A stretch of DNA of 64,000 nucleotides from Neostapfia colusana (lineage: Eukaryota > Streptophyta > Magnoliopsida > Poales > Poaceae), in the NCBI GenBank assembly GCA_030760725.1, contig JASWHV010000008.1, forward strand, positions 50,071,671-50,135,670, given 5' to 3'. The translations under genes were made by a program, and so were the position numbers. The notes beneath the pieces were generated by a model. The model saw nothing but the letters and a program-made list of their open reading frames with translations, had not been told where the DNA came from and ran no database searches. Shown one piece after another: positions 21,104 through 32,733 of the stretch; positions within the stretch are counted from its first letter, which is position 1; each line of letters begins with the position of its first letter.

Positions 21104-22682
21104 GAGTGTGTTCGTCTGGAAGTAGCACAGGGGGACATACACAGCGCTTGCCATCGGCGTGCCCTGCAGGGTAGTAGGTGGTATCTGTTGGGTTGATAAC
21201 ATTCCCAACCATAACGACCCGTTCATGACATACTCGGGTTCCCCGTGGTGTGGTGTTGAAACACGATCACGTACCTTGTGACGTGACTTAACTCAAGGAC
21301 GGCTGTATGGCAATGATACGGGCGTTTGTATTTAAATTTCAAATATGGCCCTGCCTGAAATGGAAACACAACCTTTGAGTGCATCACTATTGTTTGGTCT
21401 TCTGCAGGTACTAAACACGTATGTATCCGTGTAGAAAACATGTAAGAGAGACCGTTTAGTGCCACACTTGAGACGTATATGCCGGTATAATCCGGTTAGG
21501 ATTTTCTTTTGTGAGAAACGTAGTACCGAGATATTGTAGGCATATGCATGAAAATAATGATAACAAGGAATTAAAATCATTAGGTTCAACATTTCGGACC
21601 CTGGTTGGGTAGACAAATTAGATAGTGATTAGTGTAGTTCCAAAAAGACTGAAAAACAGAGTGCTCTGTTTTGGGCAGCAAGTTTGCTGAACTTCAACAG
21701 AGCACAACTCACAGGTATTTTAGCCCAGGGAGGTGTGGTATATAGATTTGGAAAGGTATTTTAGTACTCTACAATTTTGTTGTAGACTTCCAGAGCTGAA
21801 ACTCACCTTAAGATGGCTTAAATCCCAGAGAAATGTAAACTGTCCAGAATCAGGACAGAGTTAAACACTCTCTGGACTGTTCTGTTTTTCAAACATAACT
21901 TCCAGTAAAAAATCTAAAATTTTCATATGATACATCCTTAGAAAGGGTAGAAGATGTGTTACATCTTTGCAATTCAAAGTTTCTGAAATTTCAGCACAGA
22001 ATTCAGGGGAAATCAGAGTTGAAAACAGCAACTTCCCAAAGGAGGTGCTGTTAAAATTCTTCCAGAAATTCTACTAACTTTGAATTACCATAGCTTTTTA
22101 ACCAGAGCTTATATGAGGGCAAATAAGTACTCGTTGGAAAGATACTGAAGTTAACTTTAACTTTGGTATTCAACTGGAGTCATGAAAAGGCCCAGAAGCA
22201 GATCAAAATCTCGGATATGTAGAAACTGGTTATTCTGACAGAGGAATGACAGTCGAACTCATTTGAGAGATTGTTGTACCCTAGAGGTGGTTTGAGTACT
22301 CCCAATGGGGTAGAACATACTCATGAGGGGTTATCTTCAACTAGTGAAAGATTTGAGTATAGGTCTCACTCAAGTTTATTTTACTAGAGACCATGTTTGT
22401 GTCGTATTGAAGGTAAAAGGGTGGTACACGTGATGACAACGCGATAGTAACGTCTTGTAGTGACCAAACCTAGTTGTGGTGAGCTTCCAAAGAGGAGGTT
22501 CATCAAGTTGGATTAAACTAGCTTGTGTTTGGTCTGGTAATGGTGTAGCTTGTGCAAAGTTATTACATTATCTACATATGAGATGTATCGCATGTTTCAT
22601 TGTCATTATGTTTTTACGCCTATTTCAATTGACTGCATTGAAATATGTTGTGGGACTGATGTTTATTGTCGTATGGTTGCAG

Positions 22683-25600
22683 ATGGTTCGCACTAGGACC
22701 ACACACGAGGTTGGTGGCTCTAGCCAACAGGGAGGCGATGACTCCCAGCCACCGGCCTACGACAGCACCCCGCAGCAGCAGCCACCATCGCCGCCTCCGC
22801 TTACTCTAGCGGATGTGATAGCGGCACTGATGGGGGGTCATGAGGAGCAGATCGACCTGCTCCGCACGATCGTGCAGAATACGTCCCAGGCAGGGGGGCG
22901 TCAAGAGAGGGGACCCCGTGAGCCCCGTGAGGTGTCGTACTCGGACTTCATGAGTGCGCACCCTCCAGTGTTCACAGAAGCTGAAGAACCACTGGAGGCC
23001 GACAACTGGCTGCGGACAATCGATTCCATGTTCAGGCTGCTCCAATGCACGGAGCGGCAAAAGACTCTGTTTGTGGCGCAGCAGCTTCACGGTGCCGCTG
23101 GTGCATGGTGGGCGAACTATGTCGCCTCACGTCCGGCTGGCCATGCCGTGGAGTGGGAAGAGTTTCGGGAGGCGTTCCGCGCCTATCACATTCATCCCGG
23201 AATAATGAAGAGGAAGTTCCAAGAATTCTTGGAGCTGAAGCAGGGCGGGAGGAGTGCCCATGACTACTCCCGTGCCTTCAACCATCTGGCGCAATATGCG
23301 TCAGACTACATCTCCACTGAGGAGAAAAGGCAGGAGCACTTCTATCGGGGGTTACACCCCGAGATGAAGACACATCTCGTTCAATGGAATCGCGGCAACT
23401 TCAATGACCTAGTCAATGCCGTGATCATGCAAGAGGACGCTCAGCGGGAATTGGCAGCTGAGCAGAGGAAGCGCAGCGCTCCACCCAGCAGTGGGGGTGG
23501 CGCTCCCCAGAAGTACCGCATGGTGTATCGGACACCATCCGGGCAGCAGTGGCACCCACCTGCGCGACCCCAGCGGTTCGGGGGACGTCCTTTTCAAGCA
23601 CCACTGTTCCGACCGCCGATGCCACCACCGAGACAGCAGAAGCAGCAGCAGACGGCACCCCGGGCGTTTCCACCACCACAACGCGCCCTGTGTTTCCGTC
23701 CACCGATCAGCCGGGGACCGCCCTGTTTCACTTGCTTCACGTGTGGCCAGGCGGGCCACTTCGCGAAGGACTGTCCCCAGGAGCAGAAAAGCAGCGGGCA
23801 AGACCAGTTCCAGGGCGGTGCTCGAGGCCGACCTCCGGTCAAGAAGGTTGGTCAGTGGACTGGGGGCGTTCGCCACCTCGACAATGAGGACGCCCCAGAG
23901 GGAGACAACGTGCTGGCGGGTACGTTTACTCTCAACAACCAAGCCATCATCATACTGTTTGATTCTGGTGCAACCCACAACTTCATAAGTGCATCATATG
24001 TGGTTAAGAATCAGCTGGAAGCCTTTCCAACCGAGTGTTCTTATATGATCTGCTCACCAGGAGGAAAGATTTCAGCAACGATGATGGTTCCGAAAGCACC
24101 ACTATGCTTAGGTGGGAAGATATATCCCACCACTATGATTATCCTTGAGGGGCAGAAGATTGATGCAATCTTGGGAATGTCATGGCTAAGCTACCTTGGC
24201 GCTGTCCTAGAAACTTTAGCACAGACGGTTCACCTCAACTCCCCACTACACCGTCCGCAGTGCCTCTTATTAGATAATCCAGTCCAGGAGGTTTCAGCAA
24301 TCAATAATACTGAAGCTCTCAAGTTAGAAGACATCCCCGTAGTCCGGGAGTACCCCGACGTGTTCCCGGATAATCTTCCGGGCATGCCACCTGAGCGGGA
24401 TGTCGAGTTCAAGATTGAACTTGCACCCGGGACTACGCCGATATCACGGAGACCATATAAAATGGCTCTGAACGAGCTGGCTGAACTGAAAGAACAGCTC
24501 AATGATCTGTTGAGCAAGGGTTTCATTAGGCCGAGTTCCTCGCCTTGGGGATGCTCGGCGCTGTTCGTAAAGAAGAAGGATGAAACCTTGAGGCTGTGTG
24601 TGGACTACCGGCTGCTCAACGCCGTCACCATCAAGAATAAGTACCCACTGCCCCGCATCGACATATTGTTTTATCAACTTGTGGGTGCAAGTGTGTTCTC
24701 CAAGATGGATCTTCGCTCTGGATATCATCAGATAAAGATCCGGGCGGAGGATATCCCGAAGACGGCTTTCTCGACGAGATATGGATTATATGAATATCTC
24801 GTCATGTCCTTTGGTCTCACAAATGCTCCAGCCCATTTCATGTATCTCATGAACTCGGTGTTCATGCCGGAGCAGGACAAGTTCGTGGTAGTGTTCATCG
24901 ATGATATCTTGGTTTACTCCAAGACAGAAGCCGAACATGCCGAACACTTGAGGATCGTTCTTCAACGATTTCGAGACCACAAGCTCTATGCCAAGTTCAG
25001 CAAATGCGAGTTTTGGATCAGCCAAGTGCCATTCTTGGGACATATCATCTCAGCAGAAGGCATTGCGGTCGACCCAAGCAAAATAGAGCAAGTGCTGAAA
25101 TGGAAAGCTCCCACTTCAGTCCATGAAGTCAGAAGCTTCCTCGGGTTAGCGGGATACTATCGGAGATTTATTCCCAGTTTCTCCAAGCTCGCTAAGCCAA
25201 TGACAGAATTGCTGAAGAAGGGAACGAAGTATGTTTGGAACATGGCGTGTGAAGGAGCGTTCCAAGCATTGGTGAAGCATCTCACAACAGCCCCGGTCTT
25301 AGCTCAGCCGGATACAACAAAGCCCTTCGACGTGTATTGTGACGCGTCCGGTATTGGGCTTGGCTGCGTGTTGATGCAGGAAGGACGTGTGGTTGCATAT
25401 GGCTCACGCCAACTTCGGAACCATGAGCAGCATTATCCTACTCATGATCTTGAGCTTGCTGCAGTGGTTTTGGCGCTGAAAATATGGAGGCACTATCTCC
25501 TGGGGAATTTGGTGCACCTCTACACCGACCACAAGAGCTTGAAATACATTTTCACTCAGAAGGAGCTGAACATGAGGCAAAGGAGGTGGTTAGAACTGAT

Positions 25601-27215
25601 TAAGGATTATGAAATTGAGATTCATTACCACCCCGGCAAGGCAAATGTGGTTGCCGACGCGCTGAGTCGGAAATCACATGTCCATCACCTCACCATTACA
25701 CCGGTGGAGGAGGAAGAGCCAAGTTTATACTTGGTCCCTTATGGATCGCTTTATAACCTTGCCCTCATCCCTACTATTAGGGAGGACATAATGGCAGCTC
25801 AGAAGACTGATAAAGGCATGGCACATCTCCGGAGACGTATAGACAATGGGGAGATCAAATGTTTCCGGAAGGATGATGAGGGGACGCTATGGTTCAATGA
25901 CCGCATAGTCGTACCCCGGGATATGGAACTGAGGAGAAAGATCCTCGATGAAGCTCACTTGTCTAAATACTCCATTCATACGTGCAGCAACAAAATGTAC
26001 CAAGACTTGAAAAAGAAATTTTGGTGGACACGGATGAAGCGGGAGGTAGCGCAGTACGTATCCGAGTGTGATACGTGTAGACGAGTGAAGGCTGATCATA
26101 TGAGGAAATCGGGGCTGTTGCAACCCCTGAAGGTTCCAGCATGGAAGTGGGAGGATGTGAGCATGGATTTCATTGTTGGATTACCCCTAACATCCAACAA
26201 GCATGATTCCATTTGGGTGATCGTTGACCGACTAACCAAGTCGGCTCACTTCATTCCCGTGCATACACATTTCCATGCCAACAGATATGCGGAGTTATAT
26301 ATTGCCAGGATTCTATGCCTGCATGGTGTACCCAAGACCATAGTCTCAGACTGAGGTGCACTGTTTGTATCTCACTTTTGGGAGCAGTTGCATGCTTCTT
26401 TGGGTACTAAACTAATTAGAAGCTCCGCTTACCACCCTCAGACAGATGGCCAAACAGAGAGGGTGAATCAAGTTCTGGAAGACATGTTGAGAGCATGTGC
26501 CATCCACCATGGTAGGAACTGGGATGATCACCTACCGTTGTCAGAATTCTCGTACAACAACGGCTATCAGGCGAGTATCAAGATGGCACCCTACGAAGCT
26601 CTCTACGGTCGCAAATGCCGCACCCCATTAAACTGGTGCAAGTCCGGTGAAAGGGTCACATTCGGGGTTGATGTGGTGAACGACGCCGAAGAGCGCGTTC
26701 GGACGATTCAAGCCAACTTGAAGGCCGCTCAATCCCTGCAGAAGAGCTACGCTGATAAGAGGCGTAGACCATTGCACTTTGACGTCGGTGAACAAGTGTA
26801 CCTCCGCGTGTCTCCGATGAAGGGCGTGCACCGGTTCGGTGTGAAGGGGAAGCTCGCCCCCAGTTTCATTGGACCCTATGCTATCACCGAGAAGTGCGGA
26901 CCAGCGGCGTATCGATTGGAGCTACCGGCATCCCTTGCTGGTGTCCATGACATTTTCCATGTTTCGCAACTGCGAAAATGTCTAAAGCATACAGCTGCTG
27001 TTCCTACCAAAGACATCGGCGAGCTGAAACTGGATTTGACATATGATGAGTATCCGGTGACAATTCTTGATGAGAAAGCCCGAACCACGCGTGGCAGAAC
27101 GTTGTGGTTCTACAAGATCCTCTGGAGCAACCATACCGCCGAAGAAGCGACGTGGGAGAGCGAGGAATTCCTTCGCTCAAATTACCCAGAGTTCATGGCG
27201 TCTCAACACGGGTAA
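22683..27215 (+). pseudogene. gag-pol polyprotein of B, one nonsense codon
   Basis: 1510 codons in one frame. Start chosen at MVRTRTTH, directly after TTGCAG. Gag core (WWANYVASRP) near residue 145, zinc knuckle CFTCGQAGHFAKDC from 351, protease DSGATH at 427, RT FIDD with its first Asp at 740, RNase H Asp at 887 and 949 (TDHKSL, intact), HHCC finger near 1092, integrase MDF then the second Asp at 1223, Glu in TDGQTE near 1260, and a chromodomain-like C terminus near 1455-1505 (FYKILWSNH..EATWE). Codon 1224, the Arg that normally follows the second catalytic Asp, is TGA at 26352-26354, a CGA-to-TGA change typical of methyl-CpG decay. RT domains are whole; integrase is cut. This is the best-preserved polyprotein in the window. 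Confidence 0.96.
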
Positions 27216-27246
27216 GTCCCTATTACATCGCTGTCTCTTCTTTTAT

Positions 27247-27281
27247 AATCTCGGGACGAGATTCTTTTAAGGGGGGAGGGA
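27247..27281 (+). promoter_or_regulatory. Polypurine tract of B with adjoining hairpin
   Basis: The inverted repeat AATCTCG-GGA-CGAGATT (27247-27263) and AAGGGGGGAGGGA (27269-27281) abut the 3' LTR. Nearly identical to A, although the flanking LTR starts differ. Confidence 0.88.
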
Positions 27282-30200
27282 TGTAAAAGCCCAAGAAAAA
27301 GGGACTTGCAAAAACTTTTCATCACCTCACAACACCACAGTTTTGTTGTGGATATGTTGTGAATATATTGTTAAGAGCAAGGAACCTCCATCAAAAGGTT
27401 GTTGGTTCAAACTCTCCACACATGTGGTAACACATGAGAGGTGATTCTAAAACCAACTTAGAGTCATTCACATGTTTGGACCCTAGTTGGATTAAGACCA
27501 CTGAGTTGAAGTACTCAAGTGCAATGGGAGGGTTTGAAAATCAGAATTTGAACTAATGTCCAACTCAAAATTCAAATGAGGTGAGGACATAATGGTGATT
27601 CAAAACTGTTGTATTCAAACTCATGGTTGCATCAGCTAACACAGGAATCAAAGTGCATATTTGGATTCCTTAGGTCCAAATTAGTGGGGAGGCAAAGTTT
27701 CAATAAATTGTGAAAAGGTTTGCTACCCATTTTTCCAAAAAGGATCCAAATGTGCAAAGAATTCAATTATACATTTGGATTTGGGGGAAATTTGCCCAAC
27801 TATACAAATGTAGCTCAGTTTGAGACTCCAAACATTTGAATTCATCACTTGCCAAGTTTTTGGAGATCTTTTGAGGGATAGGGGACTGACTGGTGGGACC
27901 CACATGTCATTGGGGAGGTTAAAAATGCACAAAGATTAATAGCCTTAGGGGTTAAGTCTTGCACTCAGAACAGAGCCGAGGTTCCACCGTGACTCACCGA
28001 GAAGCACCGAGCGACAGCTCCTGCTCTTCCCGCGCGCGCTGGTGAGCTCCTTGTGGGGCGCAGTAACTTTCAGCCGTGCCCCAGCTTGCCACAACACCGA
28101 GACAACCTCCAGCGCTTGTCCTCTCGCACGACAGAACGCCGAGGAGCAGCCGCCGTGATCGAGTCACTCGGAAGCGATTGCCTCTCACGTACAAATGTCG
28201 GCAAACCAGCAACCCCAGACCTCCCACGACCTCCCCGCACCAGTTTCAGTCGAGCTGAGCCACCACAACCCGAGCAAACGGCGTAATTCACGGTGGCCGG
28301 GAAGAACCGAGCAAAGGTGCTCCCATGGGCAGCTCGGCAGAGGGCTTGTCACGACCAAGAAAGAGCGGTTTTGGACGCGCCCAGGCTCCACGCTGCTCAA
28401 CCCAAAAGCCTAGACCCAGTGACCGATCATCGCCGGTGAATTTCGCAAAACACTTCCGGCCGGTGCAGAACCACCTTCTTATAAGAAAACTGCAAATTCC
28501 TGACGTATACTTGCTTAGAGCACATCATACTGCACTCACAGGAGCTAGACTTGATGGCACCCAAGTTTGCTTCGCAACCCTAGCTTGATTTTGGCGGTAG
28601 CCGGCGTATTTCCCGGTTTTCCAACCGCGGGTATGGCGGGAAGGATCGGGCTCACGGTGACGGCTAGGTTAGAGCTCTCCCCGAGCCTTTGCATGGCCCT
28701 GACGACCTTCCCTGAGATCCCCCGGTGCTGAAGAGCCCTTCCACCGAGGTTTTGGCGGGCTAAGTTGGCCGGGTGACATAGCCGAAGTGACCCCGAGCCG
28801 CTGCACTGTCGCCAGCTAGGTTAGGGCCACCGCCGGCCGGAGAAGTTAGTGCCATCGTGTTCAGCGCACGAAATTAGGCCCAGGCGGCGAGTTTCCGGCA
28901 GAGAGGCGGCCGGGAAGCAAGGTCCGGCGAGCTTCAGTGAGGTGCCGGCGAGGGGGCGGCGCGGGAAAAGGGGCTGACACGAGGAAGAAGACGAGTCAGC
29001 CGGGCCCGCTCGTCAGTCACTCGATGCACAATGTGAGAATTTTCTGTTGCACCGGATCAGCTGTGACAATGCGGAGAACAGTCCTGTGGCCCCGTGTGGT
29101 GTAGCCGAGGTGGTGACACGTGGGGGCCGGGCCCGCTGTCAGGGATTTGAACTTTTCCCGGTTAATTCGAATTCCAGAATTTCCCCAAAATTTAGAACCC
29201 CATAACTTTTGCTAGGAAGTTCCAAATTTAGTGATTCAAATTGGGTTGGATTCATCTTGCATAGCTCTATCCAAATATGCAACCCAATTTGTATGAAACC
29301 CATTAATAAATTCTGTAAAATTCATTAAAGCTTTTCAGCAAAAGAATTTTAGAGGGAGTTTGGTTCATCCAAAAATCATCAAATTTTGCCAGAATATTCC
29401 TTTGGATATTTGTGAACCCCTGTAAAAGTTTCAGACCATTTTAAGTTGATTTGACCAGGTCAATTCAGATTTGAAGGTGCTGTGTTCATTTGAATACAGA
29501 AACATTTTCAGAGAATTTCCAAAACATGGAAAATCAGTTCTGGGCAGATCTTAGCTCCAAAAATGCTAGGAAAATTCATGCAAACTCTAGGATCTATAAT
29601 TCAGATTGTAGTTCATTAAGTTGGGCATGAACAGGGGTGTTACCTCAGAATTAATTCTTCTTTGCTTATTTGCTAAGAGAATTATTCTGAACAAACCACT
29701 AAATGAAAAGTGCTAATTTGTGGTCCAGAGGGTTTTCTTGTGACAAGGAACTCACACAAAAATTCTCAGCTCCATTGGAGTTCTGGATCACCCCTGCTCT
29801 GTTTAACCACTTGAGGTGATCAATGTGGAAGAGGGGGATAACCACTTAGCACTTAATCATGTGCTTAGATCCAAATCCAAACCACTAGCCCCAGTTTCAT
29901 TTTAAATTCTTAAACAGAGTTCCAGTTGTTAAAAACTTGTTATTAGAACATGTAGCCAAAACATTACAATAAACTCATGTGCATATTCGTTAACATGTAG
30001 TATTTTATTAACGTGTAGTCGCTGAAGGCGAGGAGGCTCCGGAAGTACTTGACTTCCTCCTTCCGGAAGAAGAACTAACCCCTGACCAGCAGCAACAAGG
30101 CAAGCCCCGGTTTGCATTAACCCTTTTTATAAGTTTTACTTTGTTTATATGTGTCGTATGAAGTATGAATGTGCATCAGGTATAGGATGGATGGAACCCC

Positions 30201-31482
30201 ACTTGCATAACCAAAAAGTTTCCGATAAAAGTGAGGGTAGTGTCTAAGACCTCGAATAGACAGGCTATGCTTAATGATTCATAGGACTTCGGTACAAGTC
30301 GAGTAGTTGGAATCTACTCGCGAGTTAGGCTTGGGACACACGGGATTGGTTCGAGTGATGTGAGATCACCTTAGTAATAAAAATGAGAGTTGGCAGGGGC
30401 TAGGGCGCAGCAAGAGGGAGTCTTGTGTGTGCATCCCTGTCCATGTCGATTGAGGACCGATCCGTGTGCGGCCCACGCTGATCAAGTTTGAACGTACCAA
30501 GGGCATATCGGATATATGGGCCCCGATAAACCGATGTAACCTAAACCTCCGGGCGTCGAGGCATAACGCACCGATTTATAGGTGTAGGCTGAGGGCAGCA
30601 AGGTGGAAATCTGCTAACGGGCATAGAGAGATGCTCCGTGTAGGGAACCTCCTGCTCGTTTCGGTGCGACCGGTTCAACGTTTGGGCTGTTGGGTAAAAG
30701 GTTGTCCCGTATGGCATCGAGTGAGCGTGCTGTGCAGCTCCACGGGTGGGCGTATGTGACTTGCTCTTTTGGTTTCCCTGCAGGTGTATATCGAGTCGAT
30801 TCGCCGTCCCTCGCGGTGAAGAGTACCACTTGGTCACTGAGTCGTGACGTAGGCTAATGTATGAAATAGGATGATTCAATATTGCTGATTGATATAATTG
30901 TATTTCTACATGTGTGCCACCAAATATTGCTTACTAAATTTCAGATTCCTGAACTGTTAACTTGTTGCTAAAAGATGGATTAAGGGTGAACTTGTAGGCG
31001 TGTCCATTTGCTGCAATGTTACTATCCTATGTTCATTATACACCTCATGTAGAGTTTCATGCCCAGGGAGTCGGTTAAGTCTTGTTGATCCATCGTGCTC
31101 ACGGTTGCTGCTTAAGTGTTTTCCAGGTGAGGAGCCACCCACGGACTTGGAGTACGAGTCCACCGGTGAGGGTTACCCTCCGTCGGGGACCACGGCTGAG
31201 TGGGAGCCGTACACGCCGCGCTGAGCTGAGGAGTGCAGCCAGTGTTGGTTGCCCTAGGGCTGGGCAGCTGACTTTTGCTAGATAGGCGGGCGTGAGTTGT
31301 ATAGTTTAGACTTCCGCTGTGTAATATAAACAATAGTTTGTAACTGAAGTTTGTAACTGTTTGTACAGTTCAATTGTTTTTACCATGTAATATATTGTGT
31401 CCTTATGACGTGTGCTATCGGGTGTCGCATTGTGCGGCACCACCCTCTGCTATCCTGGATGAGCGGATTCCGGTCCGCCACA
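27282..31482 (+). repeat. 3' LTR of element B
   Basis: 4201 bp, collinear with 16492-20701 with scattered substitutions and small indels. It lacks a stretch in the GC-rich block near 28200 that the 5' copy has at about 17410. Confidence 0.94.
30019..31224 (+). other. Candidate spliced LTR micro-gene, B 3' copy
   Basis: Block 1 30019-30099 (81 bp) and block 2 31127-31224 (98 bp to the TGA), both open, with the same boundaries as the 5' copy. Block 2 differs from the 5' copy at about five positions without gaining a stop. Confidence 0.45.
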
Positions 31483-31487
31483 TGCGC
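31483..31487 (+). repeat. Target site duplication of B, right
   Basis: TGCGC, matching 16487-16491. Confidence 0.93.
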
Positions 31488-32733
31488 CACTAAGTCTAGC
31501 TCCTATGTGCAAAGCTTGGTGGGATTTAAACGAGAATCAAACGGGAATTTCAACGTTTCTTACCCGAAGGTGACTTTGCACCGGCTGGAAGCAAACTGCA
31601 AAATTCGCCGTCGACGCTCAACCTCTTGGCTCAAGCTTCGGAGAAGAGCTGCAGGAGGTTCTTGCGCGTCTGAAAACAGCTTGGCTTGATCGTGACAAGC
31701 CCGGGGTGAGGCTGCCCACGAGAGCACCTTTTCTCGGCTTGGTGGCAACTGCTGCGGATCGGTGTGATTCTCGGGGTAGGGAGCACGAGCTCGCTTGATG
31801 ATGGTTTGAGGGGGCAGTGGAGAGTTCTGTGGTGCCGTTTTGCTGCTCAGCTGAGGCTTGTGCGCGAGATTGGCGGGTGGCAGACGATCGGAGGAGTAGC
31901 GGCTGCTCTAATCAGTTTCTTGCATGAGGGAGCAAGGACTGAGCGGTTCTGTCTTCGATCGATTCGGCTGCGGGGATAAGAGGGAGAGGCGACGTCGGTC
32001 GACGCGGCCAGCCCGAGCAGGAGCTGTCCCGGCAACCAGCTCGGTAACATCCTCTGATGAAGCCCGAGAAACCGAGTGTTGAATCTTCAGTCGGTTTAAT
32101 TTGCTATACAGGCTGACATGTGGATCCCACCCGGGATTTATCCTCTGAAATTAAAATTTTCCCACTGCTCTAAACAGTAGAGACCCAATTAATCCTGGTC
32201 ATTTGGATTATCTACCCCTGGGCCATTTGAATTTAATAGAATCCAAATTGGTTTTGTTTGACTAAATTTCAGCACATATGCAGTTTGAAATTCAAATAAA
32301 GTTTGAATTTGCTAAACTTAGTTCATGTCAAGATCAACTCCAAATGAAGTGAAAATTGGTGGCTGAGCTCACAAAAATGTGCTGAGTAAAAATATGCCTC
32401 CCACTTTTGAATTCATGGGATGGAAATAGTTTGAATTTGAATTTGAGTTCAAACCATCCACTCTCTAGTTATACCAAAAAAGACCTCAAAAAGGTTTTGG
32501 ATTTGGGTGAAATTTGGCATGGACATTCCTAGCAAGGTGTAGGACTTTTTCATATGTCCAGCCCCTATATGATGCATGTGGGAAATGCCACTTTTGCATT
32601 TTGTGAGTTTATTCTCTAATGATCATGTTGATGGTGTTTACTTGCTCTTCAAATGTATTCATCAAGTTTCTTCAAATGAAGTGTGTGTGGTGATAAACAC
32701 TTTGAATATGTGCCAAAAACTTAGGCCCTTACA
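31488..32733 (-). repeat. LTR fragment X, part 3 with LTR start (minus strand)
   Basis: The complement ends in GGCCCTTACA at 32733, so the LTR start TGTAAGGGCC is on the minus strand. The last 650 bases follow the first 650 of A's LTR closely; 31488-32080 is a diverged GC-rich block. Adding the three fragments gives about 2370 bp, equal to LTR positions 1 to about 2380 of A. The base after 32733 belongs to another LTR (C), the target of X. Confidence 0.85.

Larger units (their letters stand above)
20702..22682 (+). other. Untranslated leader of element B
   Basis: No gene seen. Contains the primer site, the conserved hairpin at 21084-21103, a donor-like CTGCAG|GTACTA at 21402-21413, then AT-rich intron-like sequence with the GGAGGTGCTG block at about 22044. 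It ends GGTTGCAG directly before the gag ATG at 22683. The open frame extends upstream to an ATG at 22476, but those 69 residues are hydrophobic, low-quality sequence inside the presumed intron. Confidence 0.6.
16492..31482 (+). mobile_element. Element B: nearly intact Ty3/gypsy chromovirus (Tekay/Del-like)
   Basis: 14,991 bp: 5' LTR 16492-20701, primer site 20705-20716, leader to 22682, a single gag-pol frame 22683-27215, polypurine tract 27269-27281, 3' LTR 27282-31482. Perfect TGCGC target duplication. The LTRs start TGTAAAAGCC, end CCACA, and are unrelated in their first half to those of A, while internal proteins are clearly related. One nonsense codon interrupts integrase. B has no extra ORF upstream of gag. 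It inserted in the GC-rich part of X. Confidence 0.96.

Noticed and set aside
22476..22682. N-terminal extension of B's gag-pol frame, rich in hydrophobic residues
   Set aside because: It lies in the presumed leader intron and is absent from A and F; the conserved start M[AV]RT directly follows the acceptor.
26352..26354. Programmed stop readthrough or recoding in B's integrase
   Set aside because: The position differs from any known gag-pol recoding site and A and F encode Arg here; simple CGA-to-TGA decay is sufficient.
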